Counted from the stretch's first letter, positions 7,678-16,609 are shown. The stretch is DNA of 41,324 nt from an uncultured Treponema sp. (GCA_947166355.1 CAMVDX010000020.1:1-41324); one strand, 5' to 3'. Program-made: numbers and translations. Notes: generated by a model from the sequence alone, not told the origin.

Positions 7678-8295
7678 TCAGGATTCGAGGAAAGGCCCGA
7701 GAATATCGCGTAATTCCGGATCCTTAGAATAATAATTCTTTTCAAGCTCTTCTTTTGAAAGACCTACAAGCTCATGACTCATATAATGAATCCAGCGGTT
7801 TTCATCTGGATTGTTGATAACGAATTTTCGGCAGTAATAATCAGGCTGAATAGGAAGCTGTTCTTCCTGATAAGTAAAATATTTGTAGTCATGAACAACT
7901 ACCTTAATGTCTTCGCGAGGCATGCCGCGGCTGTTGATAAGTGTTTCTACGAGAGAGTTGATTGTGCGGCCTGAATCAAAAATGTCATCAACTAAAAGAA
8001 TCTTATCACCTGGTCTTAAATTTTCCGGCGGATAAGTCCAGCCATCAATAAAAACTTTAGTGTGCTGTGCAACATCAGAGTAAGAGCGTGCAACAACACC
8101 TGCGTACAAAACCGGATGAAAGCTTTCCCGTTTACTGATAATCTTAAAATACTCACTTATAACATTTGCCATGTAAGCACCGCCACGAAGTGAACAGTAA
8201 ATTACATCAGGAATAAAACCATCCTTGTAAATCTTATGTGCAAGTTTGAGAGCATCATTTCTTACAACATCATATGGCAAAAACTCTTTAATCAT
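7678..8295 (-). CDS. Phosphoribosyltransferase, hypoxanthine/xanthine type
   Basis: The 205-residue protein carries the PRPP-binding signature of type I phosphoribosyltransferases, ILLVDDIFDSGRTINSL, near residues 98-114, plus the SLRGGAYMANVI stretch that normally holds the pyrophosphate loop. It probably salvages a purine base, making IMP, XMP or GMP from PRPP; the base is not determinable by eye. I use the ATG at 8295 because GAGGTG lies 5 nt upstream. A longer frame opening at 8319 has no ribosome-binding site. It is first in an operon with the beta-helix protein and rnhB. Confidence 0.85.
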   Translation of the reverse strand: MIKEFLPYDVVRNDALKLAHKIYKDGFIPDVIYCSLRGGAYMANVISEYFKIISKRESFHPVLYAGVVARSYSDVAQHTKVFIDGWTYPPENLRPGDKILLVDDIFDSGRTINSLVETLINSRGMPREDIKVVVHDYKYFTYQEEQLPIQPDYYCRKFVINNPDENRWIHYMSHELVGLSKEELEKNYYSKDPELRDILGPFLES

Positions 8296-8431
8296 AAACA
8301 CCTCAATAAACTTTGACAACCAGATACTGAAACAAATTCAGTAATCAAGATGCGTTTTTAAGAAACTGAAATTAAACCAGTATAAAATAAAATTATAACG
8401 CTTTTTTATCATTTTTACTATATTTTTTTTT

Positions 8432-8502
8432 ATGGATTGCTTCGCTTAGCTCATAATGTCGACTCTTGTCATTGCGAGGAACATAGTGACGAAGCAATCC
8501 AT
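8432..8502. repeat. Palindromic repeat overlapping the ABC permease stop
   Basis: ATGGATTGCTTCG (8432-8444) and CGAAGCAATCCAT (8490-8502) form a perfect 13-bp inverted repeat around a CATTGCGAGG interior. It belongs to the same family as the repeats near 4871, 10469 and 22835. The last codons and the stop of the permease gene lie inside it. Confidence 0.75.
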
Positions 8503-9215
8503 TTCAATAATTGCTGGCACAAATAACTTACTATAATAATTGCAAAGGTAATGGCAAGAACATCGCAGCTTTCCAAATGAACCTGAGCCTGCTGCATAAG
8601 GGAACCTGCTCCCCTTTTCGGAATGCTCAAAACTTCACCGGCAGCCACAACCTTCCAGGCAAGGCCAAAAGCGGACTCTGCTCCAGAAAGAAAGGCCGGC
8701 ATTGCAGAAGGCAGCCTTATATACATAAATGCCTTAAAGCCCTTTATGCCGCGGGAGTTTATTCTGAAAAGTTTTTCAAGATTTTCCGGATTTTTTTCAA
8801 AACCTTTCTGACTTGAAGTAATCATAATCGGAAGACACATAAGAACTGCAACAAAAACAGGAACCACACCTGAAGTGAACCAGAAAAGAGCTGGAAGAAT
8901 CATGGCAATTACAGGAGTTGCACGAACAAGCTCAAGAGGAAATTCAAGAAACGCAGAAAAAACTTTTGAATCGGCCGCAATAAGACCAAGAACAAATCCT
9001 GCGACGAGTGAAATCACAAACGCAAGCAGAACACGAAGAAAAGTAACGGCAAAAGCATTCCAGAAAATTATTGTATTTAACAGTTCAAAAAGTCTTTTTA
9101 AAACAAAATGCGGATAAGGAAGTATCAGCGGAGCTGCAATTACTGCAGCCAGCACATACCAGACAAGTAAAAGAATAATTGGAGAAATAATTTTACAAAA
9201 ACGCTCTCTTGTCAT
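8469..9215 (-). CDS. ABC transporter permease (SsuC/TauC-like)
   Basis: This 248-residue inner-membrane protein has about six hydrophobic segments. Near residues 185-197 it has the EAA-loop region (GLAWKVVAAGEVL) typical of binding-protein-dependent permeases of the nitrate/sulfonate/taurine class. It would form the channel for the solute captured by the neighbouring binding protein, whose stop is 6 nt upstream. No ATPase gene is adjacent. The final ten residues (WIASSLCSSQ) are encoded by a dispersed palindromic repeat (8432-8502), which also supplies the stop codon. The native C-terminus may therefore have been replaced. The substrate is unknown. Confidence 0.85.
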   Translation of the reverse strand: MTRERFCKIISPIILLLVWYVLAAVIAAPLILPYPHFVLKRLFELLNTIIFWNAFAVTFLRVLLAFVISLVAGFVLGLIAADSKVFSAFLEFPLELVRATPVIAMILPALFWFTSGVVPVFVAVLMCLPIMITSSQKGFEKNPENLEKLFRINSRGIKGFKAFMYIRLPSAMPAFLSGAESAFGLAWKVVAAGEVLSIPKRGAGSLMQQAQVHLESCDVLAITFAIIIVSYLCQQLLKWIASSLCSSQ

Positions 9216-9221
9216 TCCTTT

Positions 9222-10220
9222 CTATTTCGTATAATAAAATGCCTCGTCCGGGAGTTTTCCGCCAATTGAAGTTTTATCATTTTCAAGAAAAAGACTTAGA
9301 AGCTTTTCCAGAGAAGCTTTTGCTGAAGCAGCCGGAATATATGTATAATTTGAAACAGGAACTGCTTTTTCTACAATATCAGCCGCAAGACCAAGACTGA
9401 ATTTTTCACAAAGATTTCCAGATGCAGCCGGATTATTAATTGTCCAGTTTACCGCATTTTCATATTCAGAAAGAAAAGACTGAATAAGCTCTGGATTTTC
9501 CTTAATAAAAGCAGACCGTACAACCATTACAGACAGCGGATAAATTTCTTTTTCATTTGAAAACTTAAGATATTCATTTTGAAAGTCAATCGCAGTTCGG
9601 ACTTTATTTGATTTTGACTTTGCGATAGTTGAAAATGGCTCAGGAACAACTGCATACTGAATTTTTCCAGAAATCAGCTGAGCGGCAATTTGTGCTGTCG
9701 GAATTGAAAAATCGATTAAAACAGAAGCATTTTCGGTATTACCAGAGTCGCCTGAATTACTGCAGGAAATATTATTTTCTTTCAGTAAATATCGGAACAT
9801 ATATTCTGGTGTAGCTCCCTGACCTGCAACATAAACAGTTTTTCCCTTCAGGTCTGACAATTGATTGATACTTTCATCTGTTGTAATGAGGCTAAGATTT
9901 CCATAACCAACAACGGCACAGCAGATGATAGATTTATTTCCTGAATTGTAAACCTTTGCTGCAACATTGGCCGGCATAAAGCCGATGTCGATTTCTTTTT
10001 TTATCATTTTTGGAAGCAGGGCCTGAGGGTCAGCAAATTTTTCATAAGTAAGCTCTGCTTCTATACCTTCTGCGGAAAGTGATTTTTTATTTTCCATAAG
10101 GAATGCAGCAGGTACACAGGTTGGGCCGTTCAAAAGGCCTACGCGAACCTGTGCAGTTTGTGCAAATGCATTAAGACAAATTAAACTTACTAAACAAAAA
10201 ATAATGAATATACGTTTCAT
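9222..10220 (-). CDS. ABC transporter solute-binding protein (NMT1/SsuA-like)
   Basis: The 332-residue product has a signal peptide (1-20, ending AFA) and the layout of NMT1/SsuA-type periplasmic binding proteins. These are VRVGLLNGPTCVPAAFL near residue 25, IDIGFMPANVAAKVY near 78, the LKGKTVYVAGQGATPEYM stretch near 122 and PEPFSTIAKSK near 200. Such proteins bind nitrate, sulfonates, thiamine precursors and similar small anions or rings; which one is not determinable. It is paired with the permease gene 6 nt downstream. No ribosome-binding site precedes the ATG, a TATAAC lies 5 nt upstream of it, and the tandem repeat region begins about 12 nt upstream. Confidence 0.85.
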   Translation of the reverse strand: MKRIFIIFCLVSLICLNAFAQTAQVRVGLLNGPTCVPAAFLMENKKSLSAEGIEAELTYEKFADPQALLPKMIKKEIDIGFMPANVAAKVYNSGNKSIICCAVVGYGNLSLITTDESINQLSDLKGKTVYVAGQGATPEYMFRYLLKENNISCSNSGDSGNTENASVLIDFSIPTAQIAAQLISGKIQYAVVPEPFSTIAKSKSNKVRTAIDFQNEYLKFSNEKEIYPLSVMVVRSAFIKENPELIQSFLSEYENAVNWTINNPAASGNLCEKFSLGLAADIVEKAVPVSNYTYIPAASAKASLEKLLSLFLENDKTSIGGKLPDEAFYYTK

Positions 10221-10231
10221 AAACAGTTATA

Positions 10232-10458
10232 GATTGCCACGTCGCCATAGGCTCCTCACAATGACGATGTAAATCGCCATAAAGCACCACGCTATGACGA
10301 TGCAAATCGTCATAAGTACCACGCTATGACGACGTAAATCGTCATAAGTACCACGCTATGACGACGTAAATCGCCATACGTACCACGCAATGACGAGATG
10401 CAAATCGCCATAAGCACCACGCTATGACGATTTAAATTGTCAAAGGCTTCGCAATGAC
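10232..10458. repeat. Tandem array of about 32-bp units
   Basis: After a partial first unit (10232-10265), six units follow at 10266, 10299, 10331, 10363, 10395 and 10429, each 30-34 bp. They share the form GAYGTAAATCGYCATAAG then TACCACGCTATGAC, with the last unit most diverged. Neighbouring units are nearly identical and there are no unique spacers. It looks like local expansion of the GCAATGAC palindromic repeat family in the gap between clpC and the ABC operon. No gene is seen in it. Confidence 0.85.
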
Positions 10459-10468
10459 GACGGCTACT

Positions 10469-10540
10469 GTCATTGCGAGCACGAAGTGCGAAGCAATCTA
10501 TTACAATGGATTTCTTCGTCGCATGGCTCCTCGCAATGAC
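10469..10540. repeat. Palindromic repeat forming the end of clpC
   Basis: GTCATTGCGAG (10469-10479) and CTCGCAATGAC (10530-10540) are perfect 11-bp inverted arms around GAAGCAATC and GGATTTCTTCGTC interior words. The element lies within the 3' end of clpC and continues into the tandem array. Confidence 0.75.
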
Positions 10541-13100
10541 GATTATTTTCCTCCAGATTTTCGAGCTTAACTTTTATTGTACCATTATTACAGTCAATTG
10601 CAACAGTATTATAATTCTTTCCGGCGTTTGAAAGAAGCTCCATTGAAAGCGGGTCTTCAATTTCCTTGCGGAGCAGGCGCTTCATAGGACGTGCTCCCAT
10701 TGCAGGATTATATCCGTTTTCAATAAGATATTCCTTTGCCTTTTGCTTGAGACTGATTGTAAGGCCTTTTTCTGCAAGGCGCTCTCCGAGTTCTGCAAGC
10801 TGAATATCGAGAATCTTTGCAACTTCCTTTTTGGTAAGTGCATCGAAAACAATTACATCATCAATTCGGTTTATAAGCTCAGGGCTTAGAAGTTTTTTGA
10901 GCTCATTCATTGCGCCGGCCTTGATTTCTTCGTAAGGCATAACGCCGTCTGCATTCGCAAGAGTTCCAAAACCTACGCGGCCTTCGTTTGTAATCTGGCG
11001 GGCTCCTGCATTACTTGTCATGATGATTACAGTGTTGCGGAAGTTTACAGTGTGACCAAGATTATCAGAAAGTTCTCCTTCTTCAAGCAGTTGTAGCAGG
11101 AGATTGAAAATATCAGGATGAGCCTTTTCAATTTCGTCCAGCAAAACAACCGAGTACGGATGACGGCGAACTTTTTCTGTAAGAACACCACCCTCTTCAT
11201 AGCCAACGTATCCAGGAGGCGCTCCAACCAGGCGGCTTGCGGTATGCTTTTCCATATAGTCAGACATATCAATTCGAATCAGAGATTCTTCACTGCCGAA
11301 AAGATATTTTGCAAGAGCTTTGGCAAGTTGAGTTTTTCCGACACCAGTAGGACCTAAGAAAATAAAACTACCGACCGGATGTTTTGGTGAAGAAATGCCG
11401 GCTCGGGCACGGCGGATTGCACCGCTAATTACACTTACTGCGCTGTCCTGTCCGATTACTGTATTATGAAGTTCATCTTCCATGTGAACAATACGCTCTG
11501 CTTCCGAAGAAGAAAGGCGTTCTACAGGAACTCCAGTCATTTCACTTATAATATGTTCAACATCAGAAACAGTAACGCGCTTTGTACCGCTGTTTCCATT
11601 CTGCTTCCAAAGATCACTGTAAACATTAAGACGACGCTTGAGGTCAATTACCTTATCGCGCACTAGTGCCGCACTTTCATAATCCTGATTTTTTACCAGG
11701 GCAGTTTTTTCTTCAATAAGCTGGCTGATGTTCTGCTCAAGCTCTGCAAGCTCTGTAGGGCGTGCTTCTTCCTGAATTTTTTTTGCAGCTCCTGCTTCAT
11801 CAAGAATATCAATTGCTTTATCCGGCAAAACCTTTTCAGGAATATAGCGGCGGCTGAGTTTTACAATTGCCGGAATTACTGCGTCATCGTAAATAACCCT
11901 GTGGTAATTTTCATATTTAGTTTTAATTCCGTTGAGAATCTTTTCTGTTTCATCATCTCCAGGCTCTTCCACCTTAACCACCTGGAAGCGGCGTTCAAGG
12001 GCAAGATCTTTTTCGATATGGCGGGTATATTCCTTAGTAGTTGTTGCACCAATAATCTGGATTTCACCGCGGGAAAGTGCCGGCTTCATAATGTTAGAAG
12101 CGTCCATTGTTCCTTCCGGTCCACCCGCCCCGATGATTGTATGAAGCTCATCAATAAATAAAATAATGTCTTTATTTTCCTGAAGCTCCTTCATCATTTT
12201 TTTCATGCGCTCTTCAAACTCACCGCGGTACTTGGTACCTGCAACAATTGCGGCAAGGTCGAGAGAAAGAATACGCTTATTCAAAAGTCCCTCAGGAACT
12301 TTACCGGCTGCAATGTGCTGGGCAAGGCCTTCAACAATTGCAGTTTTTCCAACGCCAGGTTCGCCTGTAAGAACAGGATTATTTTTTGTACGGCGGGAAA
12401 GAATCTGAATTACGCGGTGGATTTCTTTATCGCGTCCGACAACAGGGTCATCTTTATTTTCGCGGGCAAGCTTTGTAAGGTCACGGCTGTACTCTGCAAG
12501 GAATGACTGTTTTTGTCCGCCATTTGATTTATCGTGAGGCTGTTTCTTTTCTTTCTTTTCCTCAAAAACTCCGAAAAGTCCGCCACCGGCATCATCATTC
12601 AAAAGACTGCGGAATACAGAATCAACAAGATTTTCTGCATTCTGCTGGCGGATAGAAGAGCCACCGTCTGCCTGAAGTTCCATTACCGTAAAGCGGGCAT
12701 CCATAATCGAGTACCCCTCAGAGGCAAAAAACTTTGCAGTTACACTGCCTTCATCGCGAATAGCTGCTAAAAGTAAATGTTCTGTTCCAATATAATTATT
12801 ATGAAGAGCCGAAGACTCAATATCAGCAATATCAATCATAAACTGATAACGACGGCTTTTTGGAATAGAATCCAGGGTCGGTGAATGAATGTCATCGCGG
12901 AAATAAGTTTCTACTGCCTGTTGTAATTTGTCGGCATTCAATCCAAGCTCAGTCAGAGCTGAATATCCTAATCCTTCCTTTGATTTTAAAATTGCAAGAA
13001 GCACATGCTCTGGTAAAAGCTGAGGGCTTCCGATTTTTCTGGCTTCATCCTGGGCCAGAACCATCAAGATTTTTTTTGCTCTAGGAGACAGGTTTTTCAT
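10470..13100 (-). CDS. clpC: ClpC-type AAA+ unfoldase
   Basis: This 876-residue Hsp100 ATPase unfolds proteins for degradation by ClpP. Domain order: two Clp N-repeats (about 1-140), first AAA+ module with Walker A GEPGVGKT (246-253) and Walker B IILFIDE, a UVR motif in the middle domain (about 461-490), second AAA+ module with Walker A GPTGVGKT (583-590) and Walker B SVVLLDE, and a VGFG loop near 709 expected to dock ClpP. I use the ATG at 13100, with GAGGA nearby; a longer reading would begin with TTG. The start overlaps mcsB by 20 bp. The last 24 or so residues (from [11 protein letters not shown] onward) are encoded by a dispersed palindromic repeat, not by family sequence. Confidence 0.95.
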   Translation of the reverse strand: MKNLSPRAKKILMVLAQDEARKIGSPQLLPEHVLLAILKSKEGLGYSALTELGLNADKLQQAVETYFRDDIHSPTLDSIPKSRRYQFMIDIADIESSALHNNYIGTEHLLLAAIRDEGSVTAKFFASEGYSIMDARFTVMELQADGGSSIRQQNAENLVDSVFRSLLNDDAGGGLFGVFEEKKEKKQPHDKSNGGQKQSFLAEYSRDLTKLARENKDDPVVGRDKEIHRVIQILSRRTKNNPVLTGEPGVGKTAIVEGLAQHIAAGKVPEGLLNKRILSLDLAAIVAGTKYRGEFEERMKKMMKELQENKDIILFIDELHTIIGAGGPEGTMDASNIMKPALSRGEIQIIGATTTKEYTRHIEKDLALERRFQVVKVEEPGDDETEKILNGIKTKYENYHRVIYDDAVIPAIVKLSRRYIPEKVLPDKAIDILDEAGAAKKIQEEARPTELAELEQNISQLIEEKTALVKNQDYESAALVRDKVIDLKRRLNVYSDLWKQNGNSGTKRVTVSDVEHIISEMTGVPVERLSSSEAERIVHMEDELHNTVIGQDSAVSVISGAIRRARAGISSPKHPVGSFIFLGPTGVGKTQLAKALAKYLFGSEESLIRIDMSDYMEKHTASRLVGAPPGYVGYEEGGVLTEKVRRHPYSVVLLDEIEKAHPDIFNLLLQLLEEGELSDNLGHTVNFRNTVIIMTSNAGARQITNEGRVGFGTLANADGVMPYEEIKAGAMNELKKLLSPELINRIDDVIVFDALTKKEVAKILDIQLAELGERLAEKGLTISLKQKAKEYLIENGYNPAMGARPMKRLLRKEIEDPLSMELLSNAGKNYNTVAIDCNNGTIKVKLENLEENNRHCEEPCDEEIHCNRLLRTSCSQ

Positions 13101-14193
13101 TAACAATATCCTCAAAGGCCTGCTGAATTACAATTGTCCTGAGTCGTTTTATCTGCAAAGCTTCACTGGACTTAATATCATCCTCAAAGGTAAAGGCAAA
13201 ATTGTCACAAAGATATTTCAGATGTCCGTCCTTTACACGGTAATAAAGACCGTTCAATTCGTTTTCTTCAATACCTTTTACGAGCTTTAATTGAAGCCCC
13301 CACTTTACTGCCGATATTATGCTCACCGCCTCTTCATAAGAAAGCAGCAGCGAATACATAGCACGAGCGTAGCTTTGCTTAAAAAAATTCAAGACTACTG
13401 TAGGATTATTATCGGCAAAATTCGACCGAATCTTGCGTTCTGTTTTTAAAATTACGCTTACAACTGAGTGAATTACCGCCATCTGGTCCAGTTCTGTACC
13501 TTCTGCAGAGCAGGTTGTGCTTATATCAAAAAGACAGTTGGAAAAATCAGCAATTTCATCACTCTTAAAAACCGGATGAATGCCCAGCTTTTTACTGCGG
13601 ACCATTTCTACAACCGACTCAAACTGGCCGGAAAGCACAATTGACGGAATAAAAATGCGAACAGAAAACTTAAGACCGGTTCCACAGTCCTTTATATATG
13701 AAGTAAGGTAGCCGAAATCGATATTTGCAGCGAACTGCAGCTTAGTCTGCAGAAATTCGTCCACCTTGTAGACCTTTTCCATAACTTTTTCGCAGTCCAG
13801 GCCCGAAACAAAGGCCGAAATCTTAATATGATCGCATTCGTTTACCAGACAGGAAGTGCTTTCGTCAGAATAATTAATAATCACGGCGCTGCAGTCTTCT
13901 TTTATGATGTTTTTATCGCTTAAAATCTGCCGGCCAGGCACTGAAATCTGGCTCATATCAATAAAATGCCAGCCTTCCTGATTAGAAAAGGCATCATAGG
14001 CCAGAGCCTGAACTCTTTCCCTGTCATCGTCAGTCATTTTTGAGGAAAATGGAAAATCTGCAAGATTTCGGGCAAGCCGGGCACGGGTAGAAATGACAAC
14101 ATCATCATTTTTTCCAGGCTCAGCGAACCATGCACTTGCATTTGCCGTGCTGTCTGCCATTTTACTGTTGTCCGTCTTTGATTTCCGTGCCAT
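13081..14193 (-). CDS. mcsB: McsB-like guanido kinase homologue, probably catalytically dead
   Basis: The 370-residue protein aligns along its length with McsB, the protein-arginine kinase that marks substrates for ClpCP. The nucleotide-binding start is kept (VVISTRARLARNL, about 32-44). The catalytic signatures are not: the family NEEDHIRI reads NECDHIKI (118-125), SCPTNxGTGxRAS reads SYIKDCGTGLKFS (165-177, catalytic Cys lost), and the RGxYGEGSEA loop has no counterpart near 207-216. It may be an adaptor that no longer phosphorylates arginine. It overlaps mcsA by 32 bp and clpC by 20 bp. An ATG at 14160, one nt after the mcsA stop, is an equally good start. Confidence 0.85.
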   Translation of the reverse strand: MARKSKTDNSKMADSTANASAWFAEPGKNDDVVISTRARLARNLADFPFSSKMTDDDRERVQALAYDAFSNQEGWHFIDMSQISVPGRQILSDKNIIKEDCSAVIINYSDESTSCLVNECDHIKISAFVSGLDCEKVMEKVYKVDEFLQTKLQFAANIDFGYLTSYIKDCGTGLKFSVRIFIPSIVLSGQFESVVEMVRSKKLGIHPVFKSDEIADFSNCLFDISTTCSAEGTELDQMAVIHSVVSVILKTERKIRSNFADNNPTVVLNFFKQSYARAMYSLLLSYEEAVSIISAVKWGLQLKLVKGIEENELNGLYYRVKDGHLKYLCDNFAFTFEDDIKSSEALQIKRLRTIVIQQAFEDIVNEKPVS

Positions 14194-14476
14194 GATTCAA
14201 AACCTTAAGATAATCTCTATATAAAGCAGCCTTTTCATAGTCTTCTGCAGCAACTGCTTCCTCAAGCTTAATCTGCATGGTCATACGGTCTACAAGAGTT
14301 GAACGGTAGCCTTTTAAATGCTTTGGCAGAGAGCCCTTATACTCACCAGAAATACCATAATTTTCCAGACTTTCCCGGAATTCTTGGGCAAAGGTATAGT
14401 AGCATTCTGCACAACCGATTTTTTGAGACTTTCTGATTTCTTCATAAGTGCTTCCGCACACAGAACAACACTTCAT
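14162..14476 (-). CDS. mcsA: Short McsA-like zinc and UVR-motif protein
   Basis: At 104 residues this matches only the C-terminal part of Firmicute McsA (about 185 residues). It keeps one zinc-binding pair (CSVCG at 4-8 and CAEC at 22-25), a linker, and the UVR motif (about 68-92, LEEAVAAEDYEKAALYRDYL). The N-terminal zinc module is missing, with no trace upstream. In known systems McsA activates McsB and binds ClpC. Here it is first in mcsA-mcsB-clpC, and no ctsR repressor gene accompanies it. AGGAG lies 4 nt before the ATG. A hairpin terminator-like sequence (14498-14520) lies just upstream, separating it partly from the lol-type genes. Confidence 0.85.
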   Translation of the reverse strand: MKCCSVCGSTYEEIRKSQKIGCAECYYTFAQEFRESLENYGISGEYKGSLPKHLKGYRSTLVDRMTMQIKLEEAVAAEDYEKAALYRDYLKVLNHGTEIKDGQQ

Positions 14477-14497
14477 AGAGCTCCTAGTGGTAGAGCT

Positions 14498-14520
14498 AAA
14501 AATTGCTTTCGCAATTTTTT
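14498..14520 (-). terminator. Terminator-like hairpin after the LolE-type gene
   Basis: AAAATTGC (14499-14506) and GCAATTTT (14511-14518) form an 8-bp stem; on the minus strand the loop is GAAA and the stem runs into TTTTTA. A second, GC-rich hairpin (GCCCGC/GCGGGC) lies at 14543-14556. They could end or attenuate the long operon before mcsA. The stem is AT-rich, so strength is uncertain. Confidence 0.45.
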
Positions 14521-14567
14521 TAACGCTCTGCTATTTAACACCGCCCGCCAGCGGGCTTACACATATG

Positions 14568-15920
14568 CTAATTCTTTCTCAAAATATCAAGAGGTTTTTC
14601 ACGACCAGCTTTACGCGAAGGCAGATACGAAACCAGAACCGAAAGCAGCAGAACTGCAATTGCTATAAGGATAACCTGATTTACAGGAATTTCAACTGGA
14701 ATTTCACTTAAATAATATGCCGGATCCATAAGATGCACCTCGCCTCCACCACCAAGTGCGCTGAACCAGTTAACAAGCCGTTCAAGACCATGCACCAGCT
14801 GATTTGAAAAAACAGTGAGTAAAATACCGGCAGGAAGCCCAATTACAAGCCCACCTGCACCACAAGCCATAGCCGCCAGCAGAAAGGCAAAAGTGATTCC
14901 GCGAGGTTTTGCTCCAATACTTTTCAGAATTGCAATTTCTTTCTGTCGCTCCATTACAAGCATTACAATTGCTGATGAAATATTTACCGTAGCAACAAGC
15001 ACAATCAGCATCATTACAAAAACAAGCATAACCTTTGTAGAAGAAAAGTTTTCAAATTCAGCAGTATGAATCTGATCCCAGCGGTAAACATTTGCATAGC
15101 GGCCAAAATTCTCACTCACACGTTTTTGGATTGCAACTAATTCCGGAGAAAAGGCATTTTCAGTTTCCAGCATTACATGAAAAGTTGCCGTTTCCATAGA
15201 AAGTGAAGAATAAGCAGTTTCCAGCGGAATAAATACCCAGAACTGATCGAGTTCCTGATACCCCGAAGAAACAACCGCCGCTATACGGAAGGTTGAAAGT
15301 TTGGGTACAATCTTAGAAAAGCCGTCTTCTGAACCAGGTGCACCGGCTGTTCGAGTCGTTATAATTCTAAAGGTATCTCCGGCATGAAGCTCTAAGTCCT
15401 CTGCCATTTTTTTTCCGATTACAGCAGGCGCGCGTTTTTCATCATCAGAAGGATTTACAAACGAATTTATATCTCCCTCAATAATCTCAAATAAAGAAGC
15501 ATATGATTTATTCTTTACAAAAACATCTTTTTCTACTGCGCGGATTTCGACTCCACTTCTTGCTTTTTTTCCGGCAGCAAGAGCAGAAACATCAACTTCA
15601 GGATAAACTCCTGTTATTCCCTTACAATCTGCGGCTGTCTGTGCAAACTCTATAAAGTTTTCAGCAGTTTTTACTCGGCTGATATTTGGTGCAATATAAG
15701 CCTGAATATGCGAAGAAGAAAGTCCAATTATGCGCTCCGTCATTCCATTTATCATTCCGTTTGTTACAGAAGTAACAACTACAAGCGGAACAATACTTAG
15801 ACCTATACAGAGAACCGCTCCGAAAAGGCTTTTGCGCGCAATAGACTTTTTTTCGGATTTAGGAAAAATGAGACTTTTTGCAAACATCAGAGAATAAGAT
15901 AAAGAGTTAATCGAACTCAT
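14568..15920 (-). CDS. LolC/LolE-family lipoprotein-export permease (second)
   Basis: The 450-residue protein has the FtsX/MacB arrangement: one N-terminal membrane segment (about 30-55), a large periplasmic domain, and three C-terminal membrane segments beginning near residues 300, 350 and 415. It pairs with the ATPase (4-bp ATGA overlap with the gene upstream) and with the other permease at 16602-17921. Together they would form a LolCDE-like complex that extracts lipoproteins from the inner membrane for transport to the outer membrane. Spirochaetes are rich in lipoproteins. Which of the two permeases corresponds to LolC or LolE cannot be told by eye. Confidence 0.85.
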   Translation of the reverse strand: MSSINSLSYSLMFAKSLIFPKSEKKSIARKSLFGAVLCIGLSIVPLVVVTSVTNGMINGMTERIIGLSSSHIQAYIAPNISRVKTAENFIEFAQTAADCKGITGVYPEVDVSALAAGKKARSGVEIRAVEKDVFVKNKSYASLFEIIEGDINSFVNPSDDEKRAPAVIGKKMAEDLELHAGDTFRIITTRTAGAPGSEDGFSKIVPKLSTFRIAAVVSSGYQELDQFWVFIPLETAYSSLSMETATFHVMLETENAFSPELVAIQKRVSENFGRYANVYRWDQIHTAEFENFSSTKVMLVFVMMLIVLVATVNISSAIVMLVMERQKEIAILKSIGAKPRGITFAFLLAAMACGAGGLVIGLPAGILLTVFSNQLVHGLERLVNWFSALGGGGEVHLMDPAYYLSEIPVEIPVNQVILIAIAVLLLSVLVSYLPSRKAGREKPLDILRKN

Positions 15921-16609
15921 TTAAGCCTGCCCTCAACAATCTTAAATTTTTCATCACCATTTGCTGCAAGTCCCATATCATGAGTAACAAGAATAAGCGT
16001 TTTTTTATATTTATCTGCCATTGAAAAAAGCAGTTCACCTATTTTCATGGCATTAGCAGGATCAAGGTTACCTGTAGGTTCATCTGCAAGAATAAGATTT
16101 GGATCATTTATAAGGGCACGAGCTACGGCAACCCGCTGACGTTCACCGCCAGACAGCTGCGACGGAAGATGATTCATTCGTTCAGAAACGCCGACATCTT
16201 CAAGCAGGCAGGAAGCCCGTTCCATTGCTTCTTTTTTTGGAATACCCGCAATGAGAGCCGGCATATAAACATTTTCAAGAGCTGTAAAATCCTTAAGCAG
16301 ATAATGAAACTGAAAAATCAGTCCAAGAAAGTGCGCCCGATATTCAGACATTTTTGATTCACTGAGCATTGTAACATTCCATTCACCGGTCTGCGCATTT
16401 CCTGCTGTAACGGTTCCGCTTGTAGCATTATCAATTCCGCCGATTATATTAAGTAATGTACTTTTGCCGCTTCCACTTTCACCGGTTACTGTAATTTTTG
16501 AACCTTCTTTTACGGTTAAATTCAGACCTTTGAGAACAGTAAGTCTTTCGCTGTCTGTTACATAAACTTTTTCCAGATTTTTTATTGTAAGGATATCTGC
16601 GTTACTCAT
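15917..16609 (-). CDS. lolD: LolD-type ABC transporter ATPase
   Basis: This 230-residue ATPase has Walker A GESGSGKST (about 41-49), the LolD/MacB-type Q-loop region LGLIFQFHYLL (about 89-99), the signature LSGGERQRVAVARAL (about 147-161), Walker B LILADEPTGNLDP and the switch histidine in LVTHD. It drives the LolC/LolE-type permeases encoded on each side. The ATG at 16609 is chosen because GGAGG lies about 9 nt upstream; a TTG further upstream lies on that site. The start overlaps the previous stop by 8 bp and the next gene by 4 bp, so the three are translationally coupled. Confidence 0.9.
   Translation of the reverse strand: MSNADILTIKNLEKVYVTDSERLTVLKGLNLTVKEGSKITVTGESGSGKSTLLNIIGGIDNATSGTVTAGNAQTGEWNVTMLSESKMSEYRAHFLGLIFQFHYLLKDFTALENVYMPALIAGIPKKEAMERASCLLEDVGVSERMNHLPSQLSGGERQRVAVARALINDPNLILADEPTGNLDPANAMKIGELLFSMADKYKKTLILVTHDMGLAANGDEKFKIVEGRLK

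Noticed and set aside
8296..8319. Earlier start of the phosphoribosyltransferase at 8319
   Set aside because: The eight extra codons have no ribosome-binding site and overlap the GAGGTG that serves the ATG at 8295.
10266..10458. Possible CRISPR array (six repeats of about 32 bp)
   Set aside because: The units are contiguous with no unique spacers, and no cas genes are near. It is a simple tandem repeat.
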